Shown: positions 16,442 through 25,716, counted from the stretch's first letter. The stretch: 64,000 nt of DNA from JAKPPT01 sp964630305 (GCA_964630305.1 CAZVTR010000005.1:11780-75779); one strand, 5' to 3'. Numbers and translations: made by a program. The notes: generated by a model not told the origin, from the letters alone.

Positions 16442-17839
16442 ATGTCATACCTTGCTGTTGATGATGATATTTGTGCACTTGCGACCGTACCAGGTGTTTC
16501 TGCATTAGCAGTTATTCGCTGTGCAGGGCCGCAGTGCATAGAAAAAATAGCTTCGCACACGAGTAAACCGCATGCTTTTAGGAAGCTTTCAGGCTATAAA
16601 GCACTATTTGCGGATATACGTGATGGTTCTCTCCTTGTTGATGAATGTGTGTTTTTAGTATTTCGAGCTCCTAAAAGCCCTACCGGACAAGATGGCGTGG
16701 ATATCATGTGCCATGGCGGCTCAGTCACTGTGCGGAAAATAATGTCCCTCCTTATGCAAAACGGTTTTCGTGAAGCATTGCCGGGTGAGTTTATGTTCAG
16801 GGCCGTGTACCATGGAAAAATCGATGTGCTTAAAGCGGAAGCCGTTGATGAACTTATTAAGGCAAGGACTGAATCGGCACAGGAAGAAGCAATTAAAAAA
16901 CTTAAAGGCGGTTTAAAAGCTGAGTTTGAGGTATTGCACAGCCACCTCATAGCGTGTGCTGCAGCCTGCGCTGTCCAGCTTGATTACGGAGAAGAAGAAG
17001 CAGGAGAAACAATTGATGTAATGACTGCTGAACTGGAACAGGCATATACACTATGCTCTGAACTTGCTGCATCGTATGCCAGAGGGAGGCTCATGCAGGA
17101 TGGCGCTCTCGTTGTGCTTGCCGGGAAAACCAATGCGGGTAAATCCTCGCTTTTTAATCGCATACTTAAAGAAGAACGCTCAATCGTTTCCGATGTCCAT
17201 GGTACGACGCGAGACTATGTCGAAGCTTCAATCGATATTGGCGGCATTCCAGTACGGCTCATAGATACAGCTGGACTCCGTGATACAACGGATATAATTG
17301 AGGCAGAAGGTGTGCGGAGGACGGAACTCCTCACTGATTCTGCTGATATTGTGCTCTATGTGGTTGATGCTACACGCGGCTGTACCAAGGATGATGCAAA
17401 TCGCATACAAAGCTTTAAGCGGTGTATCGGTGTTTGGAATAAGGTAGACAATGCTGATGCATTGCCTGTCCCCGGCTGTCTGAATGCGTCCAATCAGGCT
17501 GCCTCAAAGACAATACCGTGGGTAAAAACAGCAGCAAGGACCGGCGCGGGAGAACATGAACTCATACAGGCGTTGTATACCATGCTCGTTTCCGAAAGTA
17601 ATGCCGGCGCTGTGCTGAATTGTTCGGTATCAACACGGCGGCAGTATGAGGTGTTAGCGCGTATTGCTCTGCTGCTTAATAATTTGCGTGAAAAATTGCG
17701 CTGTGCAAAACAGCATGTTTTTGATATGTATTATGTCGACATAGAGGAAATACTGGCAGTGTATGCTGAGCTTGTTGGAGAAACTAATCCAGAAATGATA
17801 TTAGATTCGGTTTTTTCGCAATTCTGTGTCGGGAAATAG
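16442..17839 (+). CDS. mnmE: tRNA modification GTPase MnmE (TrmE)
   Basis: 465 aa. The N-terminal folate-binding domain (DDDICALATVPGVSALAVIR) precedes a helical domain holding a Ras-like G domain: G1 GKTNAGKSS, G2 around VHGTTRDY, G3 DTAGLRDT, G4 NKVD. The protein ends in the catalytic CVGK motif. With MnmG it adds the carboxymethylaminomethyl group to U34 of some tRNAs. I use the ATG at 16442 because it gives the family start and fits the promoter layout; the in-frame ATG at 16379 would lie upstream of the promoter. mnmG follows after 67 bp. Confidence 0.95.
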   Translation: MSYLAVDDDICALATVPGVSALAVIRCAGPQCIEKIASHTSKPHAFRKLSGYKALFADIRDGSLLVDECVFLVFRAPKSPTGQDGVDIMCHGGSVTVRKIMSLLMQNGFREALPGEFMFRAVYHGKIDVLKAEAVDELIKARTESAQEEAIKKLKGGLKAEFEVLHSHLIACAAACAVQLDYGEEEAGETIDVMTAELEQAYTLCSELAASYARGRLMQDGALVVLAGKTNAGKSSLFNRILKEERSIVSDVHGTTRDYVEASIDIGGIPVRLIDTAGLRDTTDIIEAEGVRRTELLTDSADIVLYVVDATRGCTKDDANRIQSFKRCIGVWNKVDNADALPVPGCLNASNQAASKTIPWVKTAARTGAGEHELIQALYTMLVSESNAGAVLNCSVSTRRQYEVLARIALLLNNLREKLRCAKQHVFDMYYVDIEEILAVYAELVGETNPEMILDSVFSQFCVGK

Positions 17840-17906
17840 CGCGTAAAACTGTTCTGAGACAGTTTGCTGTGTGAATAATGTGTATGCATGTGACGGAGTA
17901 TTGGTA

Positions 17907-19751
17907 ATGGATTTTGATATTATTGTAATTGGAGGCGGACATGCCGGAATTGAAGCGTCGCTTGCAGGTGCACGGCTTGGCTGCCGTACACTGCTCATAA
18001 CGCAAAATCCGGACACAATTGGCAAAATGTCCTGCAACCCGGCAATAGGCGGGCTCTCTAAAGGCAATCTGGTACGGGAAATCGATGCGCTCGGCGGCGA
18101 AATGGGCATCCTTATTGATGAAACGCTCATACAGTGGCGCATGCTCAATCGATCTCGAGGTCCTGCTGTACAAGCGCCGCGGGCACAGGCCGATAAGCTT
18201 GCGTATTCGATGCGTGCTCGCAGTCATCTAGAACAGCAGAGCAACCTCACAATTTTTATGGATACGGTGACTGGTCTTATAGAACACGAAGGGACAGTCC
18301 AGGGTGTTATCACAGAACGAGGTAATCGGATTTCCTCCCAGGTTGTTGTAATAGCAAGCGGAACGTTCATGGAAGGGAGAATTTTTATCGGGCCGTACAG
18401 GGCAGATTCCGGTAGACTCGGGGAACCCAGCGCAAAAGGATTGGGAGATTGGCTCCGTACACATGGGTTTCCGGTAGGACGCTTGAAAACCGGTACACCT
18501 GCACGCATTAAGGCAGAGAGCATCGATTTTTCGGTGCTGGAACGCCAGGACTCGGATACTGACATGCGGCCGTTTTCCTTTATGCATGATGAGCTAAAGT
18601 TTGATGATCAGCCCTGTTACATAACCTGGACTAATGAACGGACGCATGCAATTATCAGAGCGAATATCGATAAATCACCGCTCTTTTCTGGTGATATTGT
18701 CGGGGTCGGTCCCCGCTATTGTCCCAGTATCGAAGATAAGGTCGTTAAGTTTCCGCATCGGCACCGGCATCAAATATTTGTGGAACCAGAAGGCACGTAT
18801 ACGAATGAAATGTATCTCAACGGCCTTTCTTCCTCGCTTCCGGAGGATGTCCAGCGTGAGTTTATTAAAACAATGCCGGGGTTTGAGTCTGCGGTCATGG
18901 TGCGCCCTGGCTATGCAGTTGAGTACGATTATGTAAATCCGCAAGCGCTCTACGCAACGCTCGAATCGAAGCTGCTCAAAGGGTTGTTTATTGCGGGACA
19001 GACGAATGGCACTTCGGGGTATGAGGAAGCTGGCGCGCAGGGACTCATTGCTGGTATCAATGCGGCAATGAAGGTTATCGGTGGAGAACCGCTCATAGTT
19101 ACAAGAAATTCATCGTATATTGGCGTGCTCATTGATGATTTAGTGACACTTGGCACCAAAGAACCTTATCGTATGTTTACAAGCAGAGCAGAACGAAAAC
19201 TTTCATTGCGGCAGGATACTGCGGACAAGAGACTGACCCCGTTCGCTGAGCGTATTGGCTTAGCTTCCGAAGAACGGCTCATGCGTTTTAAGAACAAAAT
19301 GCAAGCGCTGGAAACAATTCAGGAACTCATGAAACAGCGGAAAGTCGCACACAGTGATTCGGCAATCACCAGCAGGCTCAGTGTCCATGTAGGAAAATCG
19401 GTCTATGAAGCATTGCGGGATCCTGAACTCCAGGAGCTTGAACTCAGCAAGCTCATCCCTGCTTTAGAAAGCTATCCGCGAGAGTGGGTAGAAACCCTTT
19501 ACCTCGATATCCGGTACAGCGGCTATGAAGAACGAGAGGCGCGCTTATCATCGCGGCTTTCCCGGCTCGATACAGTTAAAATTCCAGAACAGCTTGATTA
19601 TGCGCTCGTGACGGGGCTTTCCAATGAGGGGAGGGAAAAACTTGCACAGGTGCGTCCGGCAACGCTGGGGCAGGCAGGAAGAATTTCGGGTATGAGACCT
19701 GCCGATATTGCGCTCCTTGCTGTCTGGCTTACGAAGAACAAACAGAAATAG
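17907..19751 (+). CDS. mnmG: tRNA uridine-5-carboxymethylaminomethyl modification enzyme MnmG (GidA)
   Basis: 614 aa, normal length. The FAD motif (DIIVIGGGHAGIEASLAGA) is at the N-terminus, and family signatures SCNPAIGGLSKGNLVREID, TGTPARI and AGQTNGTSGYEEAGAQG follow. The C-terminal helical domain binds MnmE and tRNA (YSGYEEREARL). It works with MnmE on the wobble uridine. The ATG at 17907 has GGAG 8 nt upstream, and an earlier in-frame ATG at 17871 lacks support. Gene order mnmE-mnmG is typical. Confidence 0.96.
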   Translation: MDFDIIVIGGGHAGIEASLAGARLGCRTLLITQNPDTIGKMSCNPAIGGLSKGNLVREIDALGGEMGILIDETLIQWRMLNRSRGPAVQAPRAQADKLAYSMRARSHLEQQSNLTIFMDTVTGLIEHEGTVQGVITERGNRISSQVVVIASGTFMEGRIFIGPYRADSGRLGEPSAKGLGDWLRTHGFPVGRLKTGTPARIKAESIDFSVLERQDSDTDMRPFSFMHDELKFDDQPCYITWTNERTHAIIRANIDKSPLFSGDIVGVGPRYCPSIEDKVVKFPHRHRHQIFVEPEGTYTNEMYLNGLSSSLPEDVQREFIKTMPGFESAVMVRPGYAVEYDYVNPQALYATLESKLLKGLFIAGQTNGTSGYEEAGAQGLIAGINAAMKVIGGEPLIVTRNSSYIGVLIDDLVTLGTKEPYRMFTSRAERKLSLRQDTADKRLTPFAERIGLASEERLMRFKNKMQALETIQELMKQRKVAHSDSAITSRLSVHVGKSVYEALRDPELQELELSKLIPALESYPREWVETLYLDIRYSGYEEREARLSSRLSRLDTVKIPEQLDYALVTGLSNEGREKLAQVRPATLGQAGRISGMRPADIALLAVWLTKNKQK

Positions 19752-19798
19752 CAGTGTTTGTACTGCAAAAGGATTCTCGGACGCTGCGCTTATTTTGT

Positions 19799-20407
19799 TT
19801 ATTGCGTTTTGATATTGCAGATGCGCGCGAGGTCCTGCTTAATGCGGTCCAGATATTCCTGATACTGCGATTTAATCCGATTGATGTTTTGTGTATAAAA
19901 TTTATTAAACTCAGGATCGCTCATTGGATTGATTTTAACTGGCTGTCCGAGTCTTGCTGACATTTCCTGTTCCTTCATTTTAAGGCGCGGAGCGTATTGT
20001 TTTTTGATAGCTTCATCTGCCTGCTGTAAATCTTCTGTGTATTGCTTGAGAAAAGTTTCGATTTGAGGAACTACAGTTTTTAATTGGGCTGTGGCAGTTT
20101 TTCCGGCAATTGCTGCAAGACCCTCGGATATTAATTTGAGCCGTGCTTGCGCTTGTGCCGGAGCTGTCGTTACAGGGAGCTGGAGGTTTGCAAGCAGTAT
20201 TTCAAAAATGCCTGTTCGTACATAGTCGAGCTTTTCTTCCGGAATTTTCTTGAGAGCTTCGGCGAGGTTAACTGCTTCGGGATCGTTTAAAAACGAACCG
20301 GCAAGTTTTTTACCCTCAGTTTTTGCTTCTTGTTCAAGCAGTGCCTTTTTATCAACCTGAAGGCTCTTTGTTTTTTCCATGGCTATTTCAAGTGCCGATT
20401 TAATCAT
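19799..20407 (-). CDS. Helical protein of unknown function
   Basis: 202 aa, rich in Ala, Lys, Glu and Gln, and predicted mostly helical, with a C-terminal segment KFYTQNINRIKSQYQEYLD. No family was recognised and there is no signal peptide. The start at 20407 has GGAGG 8 nt upstream and overlaps the stop of the upstream phosphatidyltransferase gene by 8 nt, so the two are coupled. It converges with mnmG, 47 bp away. Confidence 0.7.
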   Translation of the reverse strand: MIKSALEIAMEKTKSLQVDKKALLEQEAKTEGKKLAGSFLNDPEAVNLAEALKKIPEEKLDYVRTGIFEILLANLQLPVTTAPAQAQARLKLISEGLAAIAGKTATAQLKTVVPQIETFLKQYTEDLQQADEAIKKQYAPRLKMKEQEMSARLGQPVKINPMSDPEFNKFYTQNINRIKSQYQEYLDRIKQDLARICNIKTQ

Positions 20408-21236
20408 TAGCCTTTCCTCCATTAGAGCTAGTTTGTTTTGCAACGGTAAGAAATTTTCGGAGTACTATAAATTTTTCGATTATTGATACACATAATATAC
20501 CAATAAGCAGTTTTTCGAGCAAATCATACACCTGATACGGAACAACATAGAAAAACTTAATGAGAATGATAAAAAAGTATACCATTGTAGAGGCAACCGC
20601 TATTTTCCCAAAAATAGTTGTGCGGATATTAAAAGAGCTTGTTTTCACTAGTCCTACGATTTGTATAAAACCCTGGGTAAAAAGCCTGAGCAGTAAAACA
20701 AAAAATAGGAGCATGCTTATCATGTGGTAATAGAGGTAAGAAACACCGACAACGAATAAAATAAGGTAATCGCTCGTTGAATCAAGAATTTTGCCAATAT
20801 GGGTTATTTCTTTGAGCTTGCGTGAAATAAAGCCATCAAAGAAATCGGATATAAATACTAAAAACACATAAATAACAAGGATGAGCTTAATCTGGTAGTC
20901 TTTGCTGGCTATGATAAGCACAAGGAGTGAGGGCATAGCACTGATGCGAAACAGCGTAAACAGATTGGCCAGATTGATTTTTTCTACCGGTTTATCGGTA
21001 TCACAGTAGCGAAACTCGCTGCGCAGAGTAAAGAGAAAATAGGTGATGAGCGCATGGTATAAAATAGCTGCAGGAATAAAAAGAGCAGAATACAGCGGAT
21101 CAAACTTTTTTAGTAATGCAGTGATTGTAAAAAATGCAATTTGAAATATGCAGAGTACGGTCATAACCGCTACGAGGTTTTTAGGACCATTGTATTGATG
21201 TGTATGCTCTTTTGTTTTAATTATCTCATTGCTCAT
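20400..21236 (-). CDS. CDP-alcohol phosphatidyltransferase family membrane enzyme
   Basis: 278 aa with about seven membrane segments. The catalytic CDP-OH-P motif is complete (DGFISRKLKEITHIGKILD, then three residues and D), with Ser in place of the usual Ala before Arg. The family joins a CDP-alcohol and an alcohol to make phospholipids (phosphatidylglycerophosphate, phosphatidylserine and others); the substrate cannot be told here. It is divergent from a second enzyme of the same family at 21303, and their promoters overlap. An AAAGG lies before the ATG. Confidence 0.85.
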   Translation of the reverse strand: MSNEIIKTKEHTHQYNGPKNLVAVMTVLCIFQIAFFTITALLKKFDPLYSALFIPAAILYHALITYFLFTLRSEFRYCDTDKPVEKINLANLFTLFRISAMPSLLVLIIASKDYQIKLILVIYVFLVFISDFFDGFISRKLKEITHIGKILDSTSDYLILFVVGVSYLYYHMISMLLFFVLLLRLFTQGFIQIVGLVKTSSFNIRTTIFGKIAVASTMVYFFIILIKFFYVVPYQVYDLLEKLLIGILCVSIIEKFIVLRKFLTVAKQTSSNGGKAND

Positions 21237-21255
21237 GAAAGCCGCCTTTACTGTA

Positions 21256-21285
21256 ACTATACAAACTTGACAATATGGTTGTCAA
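21256..21285 (-). promoter_or_regulatory. Predicted promoter of the left phosphatidyltransferase
   Basis: Minus strand: -35 TTGACA (21280-21285), 18-bp spacer, -10 TATAGT (21256-21261). Its -35 forms half of an inverted repeat with the -35 of the divergent plus-strand promoter. Confidence 0.6.
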
Positions 21286-21296
21286 ATAGCCATACT
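21267..21296 (+). promoter_or_regulatory. Predicted leaderless promoter of the right phosphatidyltransferase
   Basis: -35 TTGACA (21267-21272), 18-bp spacer, -10 CATACT (21291-21296), then six bases to the ATG at 21303. Together with the opposing promoter it makes TTGACAA-TATGG-TTGTCAA (21267-21285), a perfect inverted repeat. Confidence 0.6.
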
Positions 21297-21302
21297 GTTA
21301 CT

Positions 21303-21878
21303 ATGAAACAGGCAGATAGCATTACAGCAAGCCGTATAGTGCTTGCACCATTGTTTTTTATTCTTTTTAGCTGGGGCATACCCGTGGGCATTCCGCGGCT
21401 CATCGTCGTCGTAGTACTCTGGGTACTGTTTGCAATTATTGAGCTGAGTGATCTTATTGATGGTGCTGTCGCACGAAAGACTAATCAGGTCAGCAGTTTT
21501 GGAAAGCTTTTTGATCCTTTTGCGGACGTGCTTGCTCGGCTAGGGTACTTTATTTGTTTTATGAGCGTTGGGCTCATGCCATATTGGGTGTTTTTTATCA
21601 TCTTGTTCCGAGAATACTCGATGCTGTTTATGCGCTTGCTCCTTGTGCAAAAAGGCGTTGCAATGGGCGCGCGCAAGGGCGGTAAGCTCAAATCATTTAT
21701 GTATGCCGTTTCCGGCGGGGTGTCCTTGTTTATCTGGTCATTGGGTATGCTGTCCATCGATACCGGCATAAACAATGTTTTTATTATTGGGAATTATGTA
21801 CTGTATTGCATTGCCGCGCTGCTCGCGCTGGTATCCTTCATCGATTATTTTAGAGAGTTCAGGAAAGTAAATAAGTAA
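21303..21878 (+). CDS. CDP-alcohol phosphatidyltransferase, PgsA-like
   Basis: 191 aa, a size usual for PgsA-type enzymes. The catalytic motif is fully canonical (DGAVARKTNQVSSFGKLFD, then PFA and D), near residues 46-68, within about five or six membrane helices. The likely reaction is CDP-diacylglycerol plus glycerol 3-phosphate to phosphatidylglycerophosphate, but other alcohols are possible. The ATG at 21303 fits the promoter; there is no Shine-Dalgarno. The next gene (HAD) starts at the base after its stop. Confidence 0.87.
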   Translation: MKQADSITASRIVLAPLFFILFSWGIPVGIPRLIVVVVLWVLFAIIELSDLIDGAVARKTNQVSSFGKLFDPFADVLARLGYFICFMSVGLMPYWVFFIILFREYSMLFMRLLLVQKGVAMGARKGGKLKSFMYAVSGGVSLFIWSLGMLSIDTGINNVFIIGNYVLYCIAALLALVSFIDYFREFRKVNK

Positions 21879-22682
21879 ATGAAACTAATTACAAGTGAAG
21901 CTCCCGAACAGTTTGCGAGTGTAGATTATATTCTATTTGATATCGATGATACGATTACTCATGAAGGACTTTTAGAGCAGGAGGCGTTTGATACACTCTG
22001 GGATTTGCGCCGTGCAGGGCTTCATGCAATACCGGTAACGGGTCGTCCGGCAGGCTGGTGCGACTGTATTGCAAGGCAATGGCCGGTGACAGGTGTCATA
22101 GGTGAAAACGGCGCTTTTATTATGTATATGCATAAGGGCAAGCTTGAACGACGCTATAACCCGCTTGCTCCCGCGCTTGAAGCTGTGCAGGAACGGCTTG
22201 CGCTACTAAAAACAAAAATCTTAAAACAGTTTCCGGAAGCGCGGATTGCGAAAGATCAGCCGTTTCGTCTTTTTGACGTTGCGTTTGATTTTGCAGAAGA
22301 AGAACCAATACTCAGCCTCAAGTATGCAGAGAGCATCGCTCGCGCGTGTGAAGCAGAAGGCGCAACCGCAAAGATAAGTTCCATTCATGTGAATGCATGG
22401 TTTGGCACCTACACAAAGCGAAGCATGGCAGAGTATGTGCTCCCAGAGCTTTTTAATGTACACCCAGATGCGTTTGGAAAACGGGTCATGTTTTTAGGCG
22501 ATTCGCCAAATGATGAACCGATGTTCAGTTTTTTCCCATTAAGCTGCGGTGTTGCAAACCTCATGAACTTTAAGGAATACATACAGCATTATCCTTCGTA
22601 TATCACAGAAGCGCCATCAGGGCGGGGGTTTAGGGAGGCATGCAGGCATGTGCTTGCCTGCAGAAATAAAGAAGCGCGTTAG
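21879..22682 (+). CDS. HAD-superfamily phosphatase (Cof/MPGP-like)
   Basis: 267 aa. Motif I is FDIDDTIT with Asp21 and Asp23 as nucleophile and acid/base, the Cof-type substrate loop is PVTGRPAGWCD, and the C-terminal metal motif is FLGDSPNDEPMFSFF. This is a HAD-IIB phosphatase, a family that includes sugar phosphatases and mannosyl-3-phosphoglycerate phosphatase. It starts immediately after the phosphatidyltransferase stop, so it is probably co-translated. A role as phosphatidylglycerophosphate phosphatase is tempting from context but not shown by the sequence. Confidence 0.82.
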   Translation: MKLITSEAPEQFASVDYILFDIDDTITHEGLLEQEAFDTLWDLRRAGLHAIPVTGRPAGWCDCIARQWPVTGVIGENGAFIMYMHKGKLERRYNPLAPALEAVQERLALLKTKILKQFPEARIAKDQPFRLFDVAFDFAEEEPILSLKYAESIARACEAEGATAKISSIHVNAWFGTYTKRSMAEYVLPELFNVHPDAFGKRVMFLGDSPNDEPMFSFFPLSCGVANLMNFKEYIQHYPSYITEAPSGRGFREACRHVLACRNKEAR

Positions 22683-22702
22683 CAGACACAGGCAGGGACA
22701 CA

Positions 22703-23656
22703 ATGGAGCACGGAAAACAGTATCAGTATTGCATTGTCGATGTTTTTGCAGAAGCTCCCTATCGAGGGAATCAGCTCGCTGTGGTATTTGATGACGGCAC
22801 GCTCTCAGATGCTGCCATGCTCATGATTACGCAAGAGATGCACTATTCCGAAACCGTTTTTATTGATACACAGACACTGCTTGCGTGCGAAAAAAGTATA
22901 CGTATTTTTACTCCCCCTGCGGAGGTGCCGTTTGCCGGGCATCCCTGTCTTGGTGCTGCGTTTTGCATCAGCAGAACACTTGCAATGAACAAGACTGACA
23001 GCATGACTGGTACAGCTCAAAGCTCAGCAAGCAGCGCTGATAACAGTAATAAAAACCTAATCTTGCGCACCAAAGCTGGCGCAATTCCAATTGTAAACAA
23101 GCAGAACGGATCGAAGTCTGTTTGGTGGATGGAACAGCTCCAGCCAGAGTTTGGAGCTCATGTCTCTGCATCGCTCATGGCTCGTATACTGGGACTCTGT
23201 GAAGATGAGATTGATACTGCATATCCGGTCCAGTGGGTGTCTACCGGGCTCCCGTTTTTGCTTGTGCCGCTCAAGAACCTCTCTGCAGTGCGCGCTGCAT
23301 TGGTGAACTGGGAAATCTTTCATAAGGAGCTGCCTGGTATGCTTGGAGATGTCATGATCTTTACACGGGAAACCGAAGACAGCACCAAAGACCTGCATGT
23401 GCGGGTGCTTGTGGATTTCCCCGGCATTCCGGAAGATCCAGCAACAGGGAGTGCAAACGGATGCCTTGCAGGCTATACTGTGAACTATGGTTACCTGGGG
23501 TCAGATCATGTAAATTATACCGTGGAACAGGGGATAGAAATGGGACGTCCCTCAGTGCTGCACGTTGCTGCATCAAAGCACAATGAACGCTACTCGATAC
23601 AGGTTGGCGGCGAGGTGCATCTCATTGCCGAGGGTACGCTGTGGTGGGGGATGTGA
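22703..23656 (+). CDS. PhzF-family isomerase
   Basis: 317 aa. Two-lobed PhzF fold with the conserved start YCIVDVFAEAPYRGNQLAVV, catalytic Glu50 in HYSETVFI, PFAGHPCLGAAF, and the second-lobe motif EDPATGSANGCLAGY. PhzF enzymes isomerise small metabolites; most have no known substrate. An unusual Ser/Thr/Asn-rich insert (about residues 95-118) sits between strands of lobe one. The gene lies 20 bp after the HAD gene, with only a weak AGGCAGGG upstream. Confidence 0.88.
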   Translation: MEHGKQYQYCIVDVFAEAPYRGNQLAVVFDDGTLSDAAMLMITQEMHYSETVFIDTQTLLACEKSIRIFTPPAEVPFAGHPCLGAAFCISRTLAMNKTDSMTGTAQSSASSADNSNKNLILRTKAGAIPIVNKQNGSKSVWWMEQLQPEFGAHVSASLMARILGLCEDEIDTAYPVQWVSTGLPFLLVPLKNLSAVRAALVNWEIFHKELPGMLGDVMIFTRETEDSTKDLHVRVLVDFPGIPEDPATGSANGCLAGYTVNYGYLGSDHVNYTVEQGIEMGRPSVLHVAASKHNERYSIQVGGEVHLIAEGTLWWGM

Positions 23657-23680
23657 GTAGGGGATAATTATTTTGCTTTA

Positions 23681-25477
23681 TCATAGTCTTTCATAATAGT
23701 TTTTGATTTTTAATGAAATGAGCTTTCTTCTTTCTTTTAGAAATTCATCGTAATGTTCGATTGTTTTGTTTTCCATACCGTCAGGTATACAATGCATTTG
23801 AAAATTTTCTTTCATTTCATCAATATCTGTTATTGCTCCATATGATGAAATGCCTTTTTTACAATTATGAAGTAGTTCAGAAAAATATTCAGAAGGAGCT
23901 CTGTCTTTTATTGCAATATTGATTTCACTTTGCATCATAACATAATTTGCAATTTGGTTATATTTGTTTTTAGAAAGACCATGTTTCTTTAAATAATTTT
24001 TGGGAAACAGGTGATGAACATCTCCACGATGGGTAATTAAGTCTCTAACAGTTATATCACGAGATAAAAAACCATTATCGTTAGATTTGACCTGTGCAGC
24101 TAGGTAAACGCTAAAGTATGGACTTGATGCAACTGAAGTATCCATTTGTTGTGGCAAACCAGCATTCCAAAATGCATCAGATAATTGAGACTGTTCAACA
24201 TCAATTATATAATTTTCTATTCCAATTTCGCTTATCCTGCGGACATCAAGATCAATTTGAGATTCAGGAGAACCTGAATACCTTCCAGTAAGAATAGACA
24301 TTACAAGCCATTTTCTAACAAATGTTTCAACTTTATTTGAATTTATCTTTTCAGAGACTAGTAAAAGATATAGTATATATGCAAAGTTTAGAGCGTTTTG
24401 TGACCTAATCATGCCTGGATCAATAAAACCAGCAGAACGAACAATCATTAAAAATCTTTTAAAATTAGTTTCATTCATAAATTTTAATATTCCAGTTTTA
24501 AGCATTTTAAATGAGTTTTCTGCAATATATTCTTCATATGTTCGTGTTTCGAAGTTTCTTCCAGACAATAATGCTACAAGATCTTCTAGGCGTCCACGTT
24601 TAAATTCTGAAGTGAACGATACTCTGAGCATATCTGTATAGGAAGGATCATAGAGATCATCATTTTCATCTTTTAACCAAGCCATTTTATTGAAATAATC
24701 TGTTTTTGCGAATTCAGGATCTAATTCAATAATTTGCTGGTAAAATTCAGGAGCTACCGCTAAGTGGCAAAAATAATCTATAATTTTCCTGATTGTATGT
24801 CCGCCATATATTTCGTTTGCAGCAATTTTTGACATTGCAAAATCTGCTTGACTTAGGACAACTCCTTGAGAATTTATTCGAATAAAAATATCAGTAACTG
24901 TTTCAATATCAAGTTCAGAATTTAATTCAATAAGACCAATTGGGTTGTTAACAATAGATTTTAATAATTCAAGACTCTCATAAATATCATCTGGCTTTGT
25001 GTCTGGATTAAGTTGGCAATAGTCCTGAACTAGCTTTAGCATTTTTACTTCTGGGGATATTATTAAGGATATATCAGCAATCCACGCATTGTCTTTTTGA
25101 ATAGCAGGGTTGGAAACTTCAAATCTTCTTTCTTTAGGATTAAATGCTATAATGATCCGTGTTTTCTCATAATCACTATTAATAATTTGTGCTCCAAGCA
25201 ATGAAGCCATTAACGCGGTGACTCTCTGTTGTCCATCTATTAAAATTCTTTTTCCTTGAGATAATGTGCCATCTTTTAGTCTAATTGATGGATTTCGCCA
25301 TGCTATTAAATAGCCAATTGGATACCCTTGATAGAGACTGTCAATTAAATCACGAACCTTTGTATTGTTCCATACAAATGGTCTTTGTATTTCAGGAATT
25401 GCTATCTCACCAGAATTGATCCAGCTAAGAATAGTTTGAATAGGGTGCTGATTAACAGAATATTTTTGTATGCTCAT
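23681..25477 (-). CDS. DUF262 / HNH protein, GmrSD-type restriction-like
   Basis: 598 aa. The N-terminal DUF262 domain has IPEIQRPFVW (27-36) and the ParB-like nucleotide-binding DGQQR (81-85). The C-terminal DUF1524-like nuclease region has HHLFPKNYL (from His488) with later Asn residues (NYVMMQSEIN). Single-chain proteins of this build include GmrSD-type modification-dependent endonucleases and other anti-phage factors. The gene is more AT-rich than its neighbours, has AT-rich codon choice and sits beside a degenerate repeat and a tRNA gene, so transfer is likely. GGAG precedes the ATG. Its DNA target is unknown. Confidence 0.85.
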   Translation of the reverse strand: MSIQKYSVNQHPIQTILSWINSGEIAIPEIQRPFVWNNTKVRDLIDSLYQGYPIGYLIAWRNPSIRLKDGTLSQGKRILIDGQQRVTALMASLLGAQIINSDYEKTRIIIAFNPKERRFEVSNPAIQKDNAWIADISLIISPEVKMLKLVQDYCQLNPDTKPDDIYESLELLKSIVNNPIGLIELNSELDIETVTDIFIRINSQGVVLSQADFAMSKIAANEIYGGHTIRKIIDYFCHLAVAPEFYQQIIELDPEFAKTDYFNKMAWLKDENDDLYDPSYTDMLRVSFTSEFKRGRLEDLVALLSGRNFETRTYEEYIAENSFKMLKTGILKFMNETNFKRFLMIVRSAGFIDPGMIRSQNALNFAYILYLLLVSEKINSNKVETFVRKWLVMSILTGRYSGSPESQIDLDVRRISEIGIENYIIDVEQSQLSDAFWNAGLPQQMDTSVASSPYFSVYLAAQVKSNDNGFLSRDITVRDLITHRGDVHHLFPKNYLKKHGLSKNKYNQIANYVMMQSEINIAIKDRAPSEYFSELLHNCKKGISSYGAITDIDEMKENFQMHCIPDGMENKTIEHYDEFLKERRKLISLKIKNYYERL

Positions 25478-25562
25478 ATGTATGCTCCAAAGATATTTTA
25501 ATAGTCAAAAATCTACTACATTATAGTTAATAATAAGAAAAATTTAAAATTTTAAAATTACT

Positions 25563-25716
25563 CCATTAAAAATCTTACATCAATTAAGTTAGTTGTTTTA
25601 TCGTAAATTTTACCTGAATTTATGTCAACTATACGAACTGCCTCATCAAAAATCTTACCCAAATGAGGTCAGATGCCTCATCATAAATTCTTACCAAAAT
25701 TTATGTACACTATATC
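25563..25716 (+). repeat. Four degenerate 35-42-bp tandem repeats
   Basis: Units begin at about 25563, 25601, 25643 and 25678. Each starts with a TCATNAAAAATCTTACC-like core, and the tail AAATTTATGTCAACTATA is best kept in the second and fourth units (25601-25633 and 25681-25714). Spacing of the CTTAC cores is about 35, 45 and 36 bp. Identity is too low and the spacers too short for a CRISPR array. Confidence 0.55.

Noticed and set aside
25563..25716. CRISPR array
   Set aside because: Units are too divergent, have no unique spacers of constant length, and no cas gene is near.
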